Positions 1 through 9,177 of a stretch of 64,000 nucleotides of DNA are shown here, one piece after another. This DNA comes from Mucilaginibacter galii. Lineage in GTDB: Bacteria; Bacteroidota; Bacteroidia; Sphingobacteriales; Sphingobacteriaceae. Location: positions 1 through 64,000 of the forward strand of contig NZ_BMDO01000006.1 of NCBI RefSeq assembly GCF_014635825.1, read 5' to 3'. Numbering within the stretch: the stretch's first letter is position 1; every line of letters begins with the position of its first letter. The notes under the pieces are model-generated. The model saw only the letters and a program-made list of their open reading frames with translations. It was not told the origin of the DNA and did no database searches. Both the position numbers and the translations under genes were made by a program.

Positions 1-79
1 TATCAATAACCACTTTTAATAACTAACTTTGAAAACGCTTTTACAGCTCTCGCTGCTATCGTTCGCCAGCTAATCGCCT

Positions 80-121
80 GGTCACTTTGCCACGGAATTA
101 GGTGGTCAACATCCCCGGAAT
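80..121. mobile_element. IS21-like terminal repeat remnant
   Basis: Two copies of the module GGTCA-N8/9-GGAAT lie here in tandem (80-98 with a 9-base spacer, 104-121 with an 8-base spacer). The same two-module arrangement, with the same spacers, recurs at 46528-46591. Repeated modules of this type are typical of ends of IS21-family elements in Bacteroidota. No istA/istB gene is present, so this is only an end or scar. It abuts the point where the recombinase homology begins, so it probably marks the truncation. Confidence 0.5.
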
Positions 122-123
122 AT

Positions 124-843
124 CAAGGCAGGTCGAAAATCTTAAAAGGACTGGCGATTGCTACGCCTAAAGATCTGCCCTTACGTAATTTCATTAAGTG
201 TAACCGATGTCCAAGAATGTTAACGGGGAGCGCCTCAAAGGGTCGTAACACCTACAGAGTGTATTATCATTGCCGCTCATCATGCGGAATACGATACAAG
301 GCAGAAGATGTCAATAACGCTTTTATGGATGAACTGACAATGCTGCTGCCACGTTCAGGTTATCCCGAATTGTTTGTCGTTAGTATTGCCGAAGCCTATA
401 ATAACCAGCACCGCGCAGTAAAGGAAGAAAGCGACGAATTAATCAGGCTGATTGGCGATGCCAATAGAAAAGTGGACAATGCACGGGAGCTGTTGCTCTT
501 GCATGAGTTGGAAGCGGGTGAGTACCGGAAAATAAAAGAGGAGAACGGTTCGACAGTTGCTCGTTTGGAGATGCGGCTAAATGAAGTAAACGTACAGAAG
601 TCGACTCATGTGAACATCAAAAAGCTGGCTCAAATGGCTGTAAATGCACTTTGTGAGGTGGACAAGCTTTATGATATTGCCAGTATTGAGGCTAAAAGGT
701 ATCTAGTAGGTATTTTGTTCCCTGAAAAAATGACTTATGTGGAGGGGGTATGTCGAACCGGAAAACTCAACCGGGCAGCCGAGTTAATATATCTGGAAAA
801 CAAAGAGTTACGGGCAAAAAAATGGGGCAAAAACCTCGTTTAA
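124..843 (+). pseudogene. large serine recombinase, C-terminal fragment
   Basis: This reading frame holds the recombinase zinc beta-ribbon (CNRC ... HC ... C between about 190 and 290, with the typical LTGSASKGR stretch) followed by a long charged helical region, as in the C-terminal half of large serine recombinases. The N-terminal resolvase domain with the catalytic serine and the recombinase helix domain are missing. The frame is open upstream of the first ATG at 217, where the family sequence (KGLAIATPKDLPLR) is still recognisable to about 136, so the gene is 5'-truncated rather than short. The upstream DNA is an IS21-like end. Large serine recombinases integrate or excise mobile elements; this copy cannot be active alone. 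Start given is the first codon after the IS remnant, not a true start. Confidence 0.8.
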
Positions 844-860
844 AGACTTTGCCCCATAAA

Positions 861-904
861 GGGTAAATGATGGGGCTCGAACCCACGACCCTCGGTACCA
901 CAAA
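861..904 (-). other. 3' half of a tRNA-His gene (possible att remnant)
   Basis: Read on the minus strand this segment gives the anticodon loop TTGTGGT (anticodon GTG, His), the 3' anticodon stem ACCGA, a variable loop, a T arm with GTGGG/TTCGAGC/CCCAT, and an acceptor 3' strand CATTTACCC. No matching 5' half follows downstream: the expected TCGGT stem is absent. Such 3' tRNA halves are left when an element integrates into a tRNA gene. It lies 18 bases after the recombinase fragment. It is not a functional tRNA. Confidence 0.55.
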
Positions 905-1116
905 CTCATGGCACTCTATTCTAATATCCTATACTACAGCAACTTGACTATCAACACGATTATTCTGTAAAACATTTGTAAAACATAAGCATGAAGTACT
1001 GCCATGTTGCTTACATATGATAATCGGTGTCAATTAATCAAATATAGTAATTTATTGTCTTTCTAAGCTTGGTTAACAAGCCTAAACAATTCTTATCAAA
1101 TTTTTCTTTTCTCATA

Positions 1117-1506
1117 ATGGAAATCAATGAGTCAGAAAAATCCAAATCTTCGCCAGGTGATCATTTAGCCAATGAACGTACTTTTTTGGCTTGGATCAGA
1201 ACAAGCATAGCCATGATGGGATTCGGATTTGTAGTGGTCAAGTTCACTTTGTTCATCAAACAGTTATCGCTGGTCTTGACCGACAAGGTTGTTTTGCCTG
1301 GTAAAGGATATTCTTCGATTATCGGAGTACTTCTGGTTGCCTTGGGGGCACTAATAGCGCTATTCTCGTTCATCCGGTATAGGATTACCGAGCGGCAGCT
1401 GGCTGACAAGAAGTATGCGCCATCTTATATGCTTACTATGTTAGTCACCATTACCATTGTTATAATCAGCGTGCTACTCATCATCTATTTGTTGCCAGGA
1501 TTATAG
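1117..1506 (+). CDS. DUF202 (YidH-like) membrane protein
   Basis: About 129 residues. The N-terminal part contains the family signature LANERTFLAWIRTSIAMMGFGFVV around residues 17-40, followed by three predicted membrane helices (about 30-50, 67-90 and 105-128). This matches DUF202, small inner-membrane proteins of unknown biochemical role. I chose ATG 1117 (MEINESEK) over an in-frame GTG at 1069 because the extra 16 residues are not typical of the family. The gene stands alone; the next gene starts about 100 bases on. Function is not inferable beyond membrane location. Confidence 0.8.
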   Translation: MEINESEKSKSSPGDHLANERTFLAWIRTSIAMMGFGFVVVKFTLFIKQLSLVLTDKVVLPGKGYSSIIGVLLVALGALIALFSFIRYRITERQLADKKYAPSYMLTMLVTITIVIISVLLIIYLLPGL

Positions 1507-1610
1507 CGAGCGTTTGCCTTATTGTATTTGGCAATGCAATATTGCTGTTACAATCAAAAACGAATGTAAAATCTATTCAACTTTAGGCGTTAAATAAGTT
1601 ACTAATCAAT

Positions 1611-1982
1611 ATGCAGCGGATGCAGGTCTATAAATTAATCTTGTGTATAGCGGCGATGATCTTCATCGCCAAGCCGTTCATGGGATATGGTTTGTATGAG
1701 CAGTTGCAGAACAATAGTCAAGAAAATAGCATGATCGTCAAGATTTTCGCTAAGCGCAAACCTGAGTTCTTAGAGGAGGCAATTACAAGTGCGGTTGCGT
1801 TTCAAGCGCTGATAAAGGAAAAGAGTCAGCAGTTTATGCTGACGATCAGTGCCCTGCTTCTTTCCGTATTTCCAATTTTCATCTGTTTAAGTTTATTTCG
1901 TCGCCGGAACGTCAGCCTGGGTCCGCCTCTTCTGAACAGTATCGACCCTATCTATCTACTGACCTGCAGACTTACTATCTGA
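1611..1982 (+). CDS. hypothetical two-helix membrane protein
   Basis: 123 residues that I do not recognise. There is a hydrophobic segment at about residues 7-27 and another at about 79-97, separated by a polar, lysine/glutamate-rich stretch. A second ATG at 1620 is equally possible as start. The tail after the second helix is arginine-rich, then hydrophobic again. It lies between the DUF202 gene and an efflux operon on the same strand, with a 100-base gap to the latter, so it may be an independent gene. It could also be a fragment of a larger membrane protein. Confidence 0.5.
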   Translation: MQRMQVYKLILCIAAMIFIAKPFMGYGLYEQLQNNSQENSMIVKIFAKRKPEFLEEAITSAVAFQALIKEKSQQFMLTISALLLSVFPIFICLSLFRRRNVSLGPPLLNSIDPIYLLTCRLTI

Positions 1983-2082
1983 TATTTTCACTTGTCCGTT
2001 CCCTGCGGATAAACTAATTCTTTGCTGTCACAGCTGCGCTGTGAACTATTCTATTTTTATATCATTTTAGTATTTAATTTCG

Positions 2083-3474
2083 ATGCTACGTTTTAAACAT
2101 AGCTGGTGCCTGGCATTGTTGCTACTGGCAACCAGTTCGCTCTATGCCCAAGTCCCCGCTCAAAGCATTACCCTCAAAGACCTCCTAAAACAGGTAGCCC
2201 AAAATGCGCCCACCTTGCTTACCGATTCGTCGGCTATACTAATCAAGGAGGCACAAGCCAGAGAAACCGGATTTAACTGGCTTCCAAACCTAAAGCTAAA
2301 CTACCAAGCCGACATCGGTACGAACAACAATACCGGAGGCCCTTATTTTGGATTCGGCATTGTTCCCTCCAATAGTCGCGGAGTACGCGATGAAAGTAAT
2401 ACTACTGCCGTCTTAACCAACCTGGGAATAGCCGCCTTCGATATGGAGGTCTACAACTTTGGCGCCTATAAAGCCCAAAATATAGCAGCCGGTTCGGAAG
2501 TTGCAGTTCAGCAAAGGCAGTTCGAGACCTCCAAATACAATCTCCAGGCTTACACGATCGATAACTATTTGCAGCTGCTTCGCCTACAAGAGTATCTCAC
2601 TGTGCAATTGAGAAATATTGAACGCAACCAAGAGATCAGACGCTCGATCAGGGCGCTGGCGAAAAGCGGTATCAGGGCCGGCGTAGATACCAGTATAGCC
2701 GAGGCGGAGCTTTCCAAGTCCCGGTTGAACTACATTGAATTAAAAAACCAAGCCAAACAGGTCCAGCTAAAATTGTCAGCCATCAGCGGCATGCCATACC
2801 AAGCTATTATTCCCGACACTACAGCAGAAAGAAAGCTGTTTAGCCAATCAGCCGAACGCAGACTATTCTATGCAGACACGACCAATCACCCAATTATCCG
2901 CTACTATCAATCCTTATACGAAAATAGTTTGCAGCGGGAAGATTTGGTTAAGAAAAGCTACAATCCTAAAATCTCCTTACAGGCTGCTGCCTGGGGACGC
3001 GCGGCAAGTCTCGACGCCAATAACAACTTCACCAGCCTGCATAACGGATGGGGTTTCCAGCGGCAAAATTATTTGGTCGGCGTAGGAATTTCTTACAATC
3101 TGTTCGACCTGAAACGCCGACAACTTAAGCTCAATACGCAAAAGATCACCTCCCAATATACTATGCGCAAGCTTAATGAACAAAAAATCCTACTGGCAGC
3201 AAGCGCCTCACAGGCAGATGCGAATGTTGGTACCGCACTCGAACGCTTGCAGGAAATACCCAAACAACTGACTGCAGCCAATGCTGCTTACCGTCAAAAA
3301 TTCTCCCTGTATAAAAGTGGACTTACCGATATTATTGAACTTAATGCAGCTTTAGCCTTGCTTTACCGGGCAGAAGTTGATTTTATATCAGCAAAGTACA
3401 GTTACACACAGGCCCTTTTCCAAAAGGCAGTGACCGAGAACCAAGTCAATACCGTTATTAACCTTTTAAATTAA
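2083..3474 (+). CDS. TolC-family outer membrane efflux protein
   Basis: 463 residues with a cleavable signal peptide (hydrophobic core at 9-20, ending in LYAQ). The rest has the duplicated long-helix/strand pattern of outer membrane efflux proteins, with helical regions rich in Q, A, N and L around 170-250 and 380-450. These proteins form the trimeric outer membrane channel of tripartite export systems. It is first in an operon with the RND pump (8-base gap), the adaptor and a MarR regulator. OMF-RND-adaptor order is common in Bacteroidota, whereas Proteobacteria usually put the adaptor first. The substrate is unknown. Confidence 0.88.
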   Translation: MLRFKHSWCLALLLLATSSLYAQVPAQSITLKDLLKQVAQNAPTLLTDSSAILIKEAQARETGFNWLPNLKLNYQADIGTNNNTGGPYFGFGIVPSNSRGVRDESNTTAVLTNLGIAAFDMEVYNFGAYKAQNIAAGSEVAVQQRQFETSKYNLQAYTIDNYLQLLRLQEYLTVQLRNIERNQEIRRSIRALAKSGIRAGVDTSIAEAELSKSRLNYIELKNQAKQVQLKLSAISGMPYQAIIPDTTAERKLFSQSAERRLFYADTTNHPIIRYYQSLYENSLQREDLVKKSYNPKISLQAAAWGRAASLDANNNFTSLHNGWGFQRQNYLVGVGISYNLFDLKRRQLKLNTQKITSQYTMRKLNEQKILLAASASQADANVGTALERLQEIPKQLTAANAAYRQKFSLYKSGLTDIIELNAALALLYRAEVDFISAKYSYTQALFQKAVTENQVNTVINLLN

Positions 3475-3482
3475 TCTAAGCT

Positions 3483-6400
3483 ATGTCCATGGTTACCTCT
3501 GCACTGAAAAGGCCGGTTACAACAGTGATTATCACGATCAGCCTGTTGATATTTGCCGTACTCAGCGCGATCAAAATCCCTATCGATATTTTCCCTCAGC
3601 TCAACATGCCGACGATGTATGTGATCGAGTCTTATGGCGGTATGTCACCCCAGCAAATGGAGGGTTTCTTCTCTACCCGTTTGCAGGATCAGTTCCTATA
3701 CGTCAACGGGATTAAAAGCATCACCAGTAAAAATATACAAGGTCTTACGCTATTAAAGCTCAGCTTTTATGAAGGGACAGATATGGGTGAAGCCTCTGCA
3801 CAGGTGGCGTTACAGGTGAACAGGGCAATGAAGTTCTTCCCACCTGGGGCTTTGCCACCGCAGGTGCTGCGTTTTGATGCCTCCTCCTTACCTGTAGGGC
3901 AGCTGGTGTTATCCTCCAAGACACGCAGTTTGAAAGACATTTACGATCTGGCCACTACCCGTGTCAGGCCGATGTTCTCGTCCGTAGCCGGATTATCCGC
4001 GCCACCGCCGTTTGGCGCAAACAGCAGGTCGGTCATCATCAACGTCGACCCGAATAAGATGCGTAGCTACAGCCTCACACCTGATGAGGTAGTTGGTGCG
4101 CTGGCTAAATACAACGTCATGTCGCCATCCGGCAACCTGCGTATGGACAATACGATGTACGTAACTACCATGAATTCATTGATCGGGCAGGTAGAAGATT
4201 TTGGAAACATCCCCGTGATCAGCAAAAACGGCAGCCCTGTTTTTGTTAAAGATATTGCCAAAGTATCCGATGGCGCTGATGTGACGGTTAGTTATGCGCT
4301 CATTAACGGCAAGCGTTCGGTTTATATTCCTGCGGTAAAAACAGCCGATGCGTCCACATGGGCCGTGGTACAAGCCCTTAAAAAGAAGTTACCCGACATT
4401 CAAAGCTTACTGCCGGATGATGTAAAAGTTTCTTACGAATTTGACCAGTCTGTTTTCGTGATCAATGCCGTCGAAAGTCTGCTCACCGAAGGTGGACTGG
4501 GCGCTATACTTACCGGTTTGATGGTATTGCTTTTTCTGCGCGACTGGCGAAGCAGTTTGATCGTGGTCATCACCATTCCAGTATCCATCGTCATTGGAGT
4601 AATGCTGCTAGGCTTTTTTGGCCAAACCATCAATATTATGACATTAAGTGGATTAGCGCTGGCCATTGGGATTCTCGTCGACCAGGCAACGGTTACGATA
4701 GAAAACATCCACCAGCACCTGGAAATGGGGAAATCAAAAAAACTGGCTATTTATGACGCTTGTGAGGAGATATCCTTCCCACTGCTGCTCATCCTGCTGT
4801 GTATCCTGGCCGTGTTTGCCCCGTCGTTTATGATGTCTGGCGTGCCAAAAGCGATGTTCCTGCCTTTATCATTGGCCATCGGGTTAACGATGATCGTTTC
4901 CTATGTGATCGCGCAAACGTTGGTTCCTATCCTAAGCAACTGGATGATCGATGCTTCCCAATATCAGCACGGCCATCATGGCCAGCTGCATGCACACGCG
5001 GGTGAGGCACTGGATCACCGGGAAGAAAAACAGGTTAAAACTCATCTTGGGGCAGAACAGGAACATCCTGAAAAGAACGACCTGTTCGAGCGGGTAAAAA
5101 TGCGCTTTATGCATATTATTCAACGGTGGATGCCGAATAAGCGAATGATCGTCCCCGTTTATCTGGTTGTAGTCCTGGCTTTAGCATTAGGTGGTTTCCT
5201 TATTATTGGAAAAGACATGATGCCTAAACTCAATAACGGGCAATTTCAGATCAGGATCAAAGAGCCTGACGGTACCCGCCTGGAAAGAACGGAGAACAAA
5301 CTCAAGCAGGTATTGCAGATCGTTGACAGCACATCTAACCATCATGTGGCGATCAGCTCCGGGTATGTAGGTTTGATCCCCAGTAGTTATGGGGTAAGTA
5401 ACTTGTATGTATTCAATACGGGTACCCACGAGGCGATCCTACAGGTAAATCTGGACGCCGACTACCACGTAAATATGGATGATTTCAAGGAAGCGCTGCG
5501 TAAAAATATTACCTATGCCATGCCTGAATTGCGTGTCACTTTCGAACCTATAGATATGACCGAGAAAATTATGAGCCAGGGTGCTGCTACACCTATTGAG
5601 GTCACGGTTGCCGGAAAGGACATGGCGCAGATAGAGGCGTATAGTAATAAATTGGTAGCTAAGCTGAAGAAGGTAGATTACCTGCGTGACGTGCAGATCA
5701 ATCAGCCGCTGAAATTCCCGGTGGTTAAAATCACGTTGGACCGCCTCAAACTGGCCCAAATGGGTTTGAGTGTGAGTGAGATCTCGCGCTCAGTAACCGC
5801 CAGTACGTCATCGAGCCGCTTTTCGGAAAAGAACCAATGGCTGGATGAAAAAGCATCCAACACCTACCAGGTACAAGTACAGATCCCTGAATATGTAATG
5901 AACAACATGGATGAGATCAGGGAGATCCCACTGGTGAAAGGACAAAGCAGTCCTGTGCTTGGCGATGTAGCTTCGTTCAAGACAGTTTATGTGCCAGGAG
6001 AATATGACCGCATGGGACCAAGGCGTTATTTGACGGTTAGTGCCAATATCCATCATAAAGATCTGGGTACGGCTACCACTGCGGTACAAGCCGCCGTAGA
6101 TTCATTAGGCACCCCGCCAAAGGGTATCGTTACCCAGGTACAGGGTATGTCGAGCTTACTTACCGATACCTTATCCAGCCTGCAAAATGGTCTGATCTTC
6201 GCGATCCTGGTGATTTTCCTATTGCTCGCCGCAAATTACCAGTCGGTAAAATTATCACTAACCGTACTATCAACCGTTCCGGCGGTGGTGTTGGGTTCCA
6301 TAGCCGCACTGCTACTCACAGGTTCTACCCTTAACCTGCAAAGTTATATGGGTATGATCATGTCGGTCGGGGTTTCAGTGGCAAACGCTATACTGATCGT

Positions 6401-6728
6401 CACGAATGCAGAAAACCTGCGCCTGGACTACCGGGATGCAACCAAAGCTGCGGTAACCAGTGCATCCATCCGGTTGCGCCCCATTTTGATGACAAGTATG
6501 GCCATGATCGCGGGGATGATTCCTATGGCATCAGGTATGGGTGAAGCAGGTGAACAATCGGCCCCATTAGGCCGTGCCGTAATTGGAGGGCTGTTTGCAT
6601 CAACTATAGCAGCACTTTTTATATTGCCATTAGTGTTCGCCTGGGTCCAGGGAATGACTACCTATGATTCACCATCACTTATGCCCGAAAAAACAACCAA
6701 AGAAGACCTTATCTTAAATCATCAGTAA
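3483..6728 (+). CDS. RND efflux pump permease (AcrB/HAE-type)
   Basis: 1081 residues, the length and two-fold repeat expected of proton-driven RND pumps. It starts with the usual first helix (KRPVTTVIITISLLIFAVLSA), has periplasmic loops, and the fourth-helix motif GILVDQATVTIEN near residue 400, where AcrB has two adjacent aspartates and this protein keeps only the first. In the tenth helix (near 965-973) the sequence VSVANAILIV has alanine where AcrB has its relay lysine. The loop joining the two halves, at about 492-540, is histidine- and acid-rich (HGHHGQLHAHAG). It works in the inner membrane with the neighbouring TolC-like protein and adaptor. Substrate is not predictable; the changed relay residues place it in a divergent RND branch. 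Confidence 0.9.
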   Translation: MSMVTSALKRPVTTVIITISLLIFAVLSAIKIPIDIFPQLNMPTMYVIESYGGMSPQQMEGFFSTRLQDQFLYVNGIKSITSKNIQGLTLLKLSFYEGTDMGEASAQVALQVNRAMKFFPPGALPPQVLRFDASSLPVGQLVLSSKTRSLKDIYDLATTRVRPMFSSVAGLSAPPPFGANSRSVIINVDPNKMRSYSLTPDEVVGALAKYNVMSPSGNLRMDNTMYVTTMNSLIGQVEDFGNIPVISKNGSPVFVKDIAKVSDGADVTVSYALINGKRSVYIPAVKTADASTWAVVQALKKKLPDIQSLLPDDVKVSYEFDQSVFVINAVESLLTEGGLGAILTGLMVLLFLRDWRSSLIVVITIPVSIVIGVMLLGFFGQTINIMTLSGLALAIGILVDQATVTIENIHQHLEMGKSKKLAIYDACEEISFPLLLILLCILAVFAPSFMMSGVPKAMFLPLSLAIGLTMIVSYVIAQTLVPILSNWMIDASQYQHGHHGQLHAHAGEALDHREEKQVKTHLGAEQEHPEKNDLFERVKMRFMHIIQRWMPNKRMIVPVYLVVVLALALGGFLIIGKDMMPKLNNGQFQIRIKEPDGTRLERTENKLKQVLQIVDSTSNHHVAISSGYVGLIPSSYGVSNLYVFNTGTHEAILQVNLDADYHVNMDDFKEALRKNITYAMPELRVTFEPIDMTEKIMSQGAATPIEVTVAGKDMAQIEAYSNKLVAKLKKVDYLRDVQINQPLKFPVVKITLDRLKLAQMGLSVSEISRSVTASTSSSRFSEKNQWLDEKASNTYQVQVQIPEYVMNNMDEIREIPLVKGQSSPVLGDVASFKTVYVPGEYDRMGPRRYLTVSANIHHKDLGTATTAVQAAVDSLGTPPKGIVTQVQGMSSLLTDTLSSLQNGLIFAILVIFLLLAANYQSVKLSLTVLSTVPAVVLGSIAALLLTGSTLNLQSYMGMIMSVGVSVANAILIVTNAENLRLDYRDATKAAVTSASIRLRPILMTSMAMIAGMIPMASGMGEAGEQSAPLGRAVIGGLFASTIAALFILPLVFAWVQGMTTYDSPSLMPEKTTKEDLILNHQ

Positions 6729-6732
6729 GCAT

Positions 6733-7824
6733 ATGAAACTTAAAATAATTATTGCCGCAGCAATTGCTGCTTCCCTATACAGCTGTTCAGGTTCAGAAAA
6801 ACCGGTGGATATGACTGCGGAAAAAAAAGCCTCGAAAAATAAACTTGAAACCGGTATAGTATCCGAAAAAGCACTTTCGAGCTATGTACGTTTACCCGGA
6901 CAACTAAAGCCTTTCAATGAGGTGAACATCTTTGCCAAGATTAATAGCTTTGTCAAACAGATTTATGTGGATCGCGGCTCCGTCGTACACAAAGGGCAGT
7001 TATTGGCCGTGCTGGAAGCGCCAGAAATGGCATCACAGGTACAATCTGCCAACGCACGATTATTGCAGGCGCAGGAATCAGCGACTGCCAGCCGGGAGAA
7101 GTATCGACGTTTAAAGGAAGCAGCCAAAGAAGAAGGCGCCGTTTCGCCGTTGGACCTGGACAATGCCCTATCCAAAATGAAGGCTGATGAAGCCGTCGTG
7201 TTGTCCGAGAGATCTACCGCCACATCAGTTAGGGACATCCAATCATATTTAAACATCCGCGCACCCTTCGACGGCATGATCGTCCAGCGCAATGTTTCCG
7301 CCGGAGCCCTCGTAGGGCCTGGTAAATCGACAGATCAGCCAATGCTGGTCTTGCAGGATACACGCAGGCTACGCCTGGAAGTAATGATACCGGAAAATTA
7401 TGTAGATAAGGTCGACTTAAAACAACAGGTTTCCTTCGTTTTCAATGCCTTACCGGGAAAAGACAATAAAGCTTACATCAGCCGTTCTGCGAACGCTTTA
7501 GGTACACAGCGATCTGAAGCTATCGAGGTAGATGTGATGAATAAAGATCAGCGGCTAAAACCCGGGATGTATGGCGAGGTTAAAATCCCTATTGTTTTTG
7601 GCGCCAAATCGCTTTTGGTTCCGAATAATGCGATCGTCAGATCGACCGAAAGAGAATATGTGATTAAGGTAAAAGATGGAAAAGCAGTGTTTGCAGATGT
7701 TAAAGAAGGTATTGCAGGTGAGGAATTTACTGAGGTTTTTGGTAATTTAAAGTCAGGGGACCACATCGTATTACATGCGGGAGATGATACCAAAGAAGGG
7801 CAACTCATTCCACTAAACAGGTAA
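6733..7824 (+). CDS. RND periplasmic adaptor (membrane fusion) lipoprotein
   Basis: 363 residues. A lipoprotein signal peptide ends in the lipobox SLYSC (Cys18), so the mature protein should be lipid-anchored. A HlyD-type architecture follows: barrel-sandwich strands (VNIFAKINSFVKQIYVDRGSVVHKG), a helical hairpin of about 100-160, the second half of the lipoyl-like domain (IRAPFDGMIVQRNV), then beta-barrel and membrane-proximal domains. It links the RND pump to the TolC-like channel. The start is 4 bases after the pump stop and the next gene follows by 2 bases, so co-transcription is very likely. Confidence 0.9.
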   Translation: MKLKIIIAAAIAASLYSCSGSEKPVDMTAEKKASKNKLETGIVSEKALSSYVRLPGQLKPFNEVNIFAKINSFVKQIYVDRGSVVHKGQLLAVLEAPEMASQVQSANARLLQAQESATASREKYRRLKEAAKEEGAVSPLDLDNALSKMKADEAVVLSERSTATSVRDIQSYLNIRAPFDGMIVQRNVSAGALVGPGKSTDQPMLVLQDTRRLRLEVMIPENYVDKVDLKQQVSFVFNALPGKDNKAYISRSANALGTQRSEAIEVDVMNKDQRLKPGMYGEVKIPIVFGAKSLLVPNNAIVRSTEREYVIKVKDGKAVFADVKEGIAGEEFTEVFGNLKSGDHIVLHAGDDTKEGQLIPLNR

Positions 7825-7826
7825 AG

Positions 7827-8276
7827 ATGCCAGCTGACGAAATAACCATAGAGTTTGCAGGCGATCTGAGCCTGCAACTCATGATGACCTATCGCTCGTT
7901 ACATTACTTATTCAATAAGTTCCTGGATAACGCAGAGCTGGCACAGCACTACCAATTATTGTTTATACTAACGAGGATGGGCGGATGGGCTACTCAAACT
8001 GACTTAGTCCGGTATCTGAAGGTCGGTGAATCAACCACGCGGGCTTCGATCAATGTATTAGAAGAAAAAGGCTACGTGACCAGGGAGAAACACAACAAGC
8101 ATAATAGAACGCATGTTATCAAGATGACACGAAAAGCAGTAACCGCGATGACCAGCTTACGAGATGCCATGAAAAATGTTGAACTGGTTGCATTTCGCAA
8201 TCTTAACGAAGACCGTTTATTTTATCTTTGGTCTACCTTGATAAAGATCAACAAAAACATTGAAAAGAGCTTTTGA
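7827..8276 (+). CDS. MarR-type winged-helix regulator
   Basis: 149 residues with a winged helix-turn-helix between about 45 and 110 (GWATQTDLVRYLKVGESTTRASINVLEEKGYVTREKH then a wing and HVIKMTRKAV), flanked by dimerisation helices, as in MarR-family regulators. It starts 2 bases after the adaptor stop and is the last gene of the efflux operon, so it most likely autoregulates the pump. The inducing ligand is unknown. A strong terminator follows at once. Confidence 0.8.
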   Translation: MPADEITIEFAGDLSLQLMMTYRSLHYLFNKFLDNAELAQHYQLLFILTRMGGWATQTDLVRYLKVGESTTRASINVLEEKGYVTREKHNKHNRTHVIKMTRKAVTAMTSLRDAMKNVELVAFRNLNEDRLFYLWSTLIKINKNIEKSF

Positions 8277-8310
8277 ATCAACGCTGTTCCTGAACAAGAA
8301 CAGCGTTGAT
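8277..8310. terminator. bidirectional terminator
   Basis: Perfect 13-base stem (8277-8289 with 8298-8310) with an 8-base loop, followed on the plus strand by a short T run. It sits between the convergent marR-like gene and the SDR gene and can serve both. Confidence 0.85.
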
Positions 8311-8322
8311 CCAGCTTTTTGA

Positions 8323-9069
8323 TTAATATAGTCCCTGATTGAATTTTGCAATGGCTGCTTTAGGGTCAGCAAAATAATCGGCATATTGCTGGGCGGCTTC
8401 GCCAACAAAAATATCATAACGGTCTTCTGTGATGCCGTTATAAATATCTTCGGCCGCTACCTCCGGTGGTAATCCATGTTGCTCACCACCCATATCTTTA
8501 GTGGCATCTGTGTTGATAAGTGATGGCATCACCTCAAAAATTTTAATATTAGTGTCTGTTGACAGCGTTAAACGCAATGCCACAGAATGAGAATGCAAGG
8601 CAGTTTTAGCATCCGAATAGGTTGGTAAAACCACCAGCGGATGAAATGCCACGTTAGATGTAAGGTTGACAATGGCTGCTTCAGGTTGTTTTTTCAATAG
8701 CGGTAGCAAAGCTTCAATTAACCTAACCGGCGCGAAATAATTGGTCTCAAACTCTTGCCTGGCTTTGTCAACAGCGTTTGCACCTTCACCCAATTTGTAT
8801 ACGAAGCCTACTCCGGCATTATTGATTAATACACTCAGATCATTGTAATCAGCTTCCAGCTTTGCAATCAGGTTATTAACCGCGGTGGCGTCAGTAACAT
8901 CACAGGCAATATAAGCAGCGCCTAATTCATTTGCTGCTTTGGCTAACTTTTCTTCATTACGACCTGAAATAATTACTTTATTACCTTTTTCAATTAACAA
9001 TTTAGCTGTTGCATACCCGATACCGGAACCACCACCGGTTACCAGTACTGTTTTGTTTGTAATGTTCAT
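8323..9069 (-). CDS. SDR-family oxidoreductase
   Basis: 248 residues, a classical short-chain dehydrogenase. The cofactor-binding motif TGGGSGIG is at residues 11-18, NNAG at about 87-90, the catalytic serine lies in LTSNVAF and the YSDAK motif follows (YxxxK). An acidic residue after the second strand is not evident (SGRNEEK), which favours NADP(H). The gene is divergent from an HxlR regulator at 9178, and the 108-base gap holds a long inverted repeat, so it is probably the regulator's target. Its substrate is unknown; DltE-like SDRs in such pairs often act on reactive carbonyls, but that is inference. Confidence 0.85.
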   Translation of the reverse strand: MNITNKTVLVTGGGSGIGYATAKLLIEKGNKVIISGRNEEKLAKAANELGAAYIACDVTDATAVNNLIAKLEADYNDLSVLINNAGVGFVYKLGEGANAVDKARQEFETNYFAPVRLIEALLPLLKKQPEAAIVNLTSNVAFHPLVVLPTYSDAKTALHSHSVALRLTLSTDTNIKIFEVMPSLINTDATKDMGGEQHGLPPEVAAEDIYNGITEDRYDIFVGEAAQQYADYFADPKAAIAKFNQGLY

Positions 9070-9095
9070 GATTTCTATTTGTTAATAATAATATT

Positions 9096-9155
9096 TAAAT
9101 TTGCTTGCTATTTGCAAGTAAACAAAGGTAAGGGTAATTACTTGCAAATAGCAAG
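9096..9155. promoter_or_regulatory. divergent promoter with 18-bp inverted repeat operator
   Basis: An exact 18-base inverted repeat is present: 9104-9121 (CTTGCTATTTGCAAGTAA) and its complement at 9138-9155, with a 16-base spacer. Each arm is itself a palindrome, CTTGC-N5-GCAAG, so there are two dimer-type sites 37 bases apart. A TAnnTTTG box for the plus strand is at 9096-9103 and one for the minus strand at 9123-9130, between the arms. This arrangement suits repression of both the SDR gene and the HxlR gene by the HxlR protein. Confidence 0.7.
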
Positions 9156-9177
9156 TGTTATTTAACATTTTTATGTC

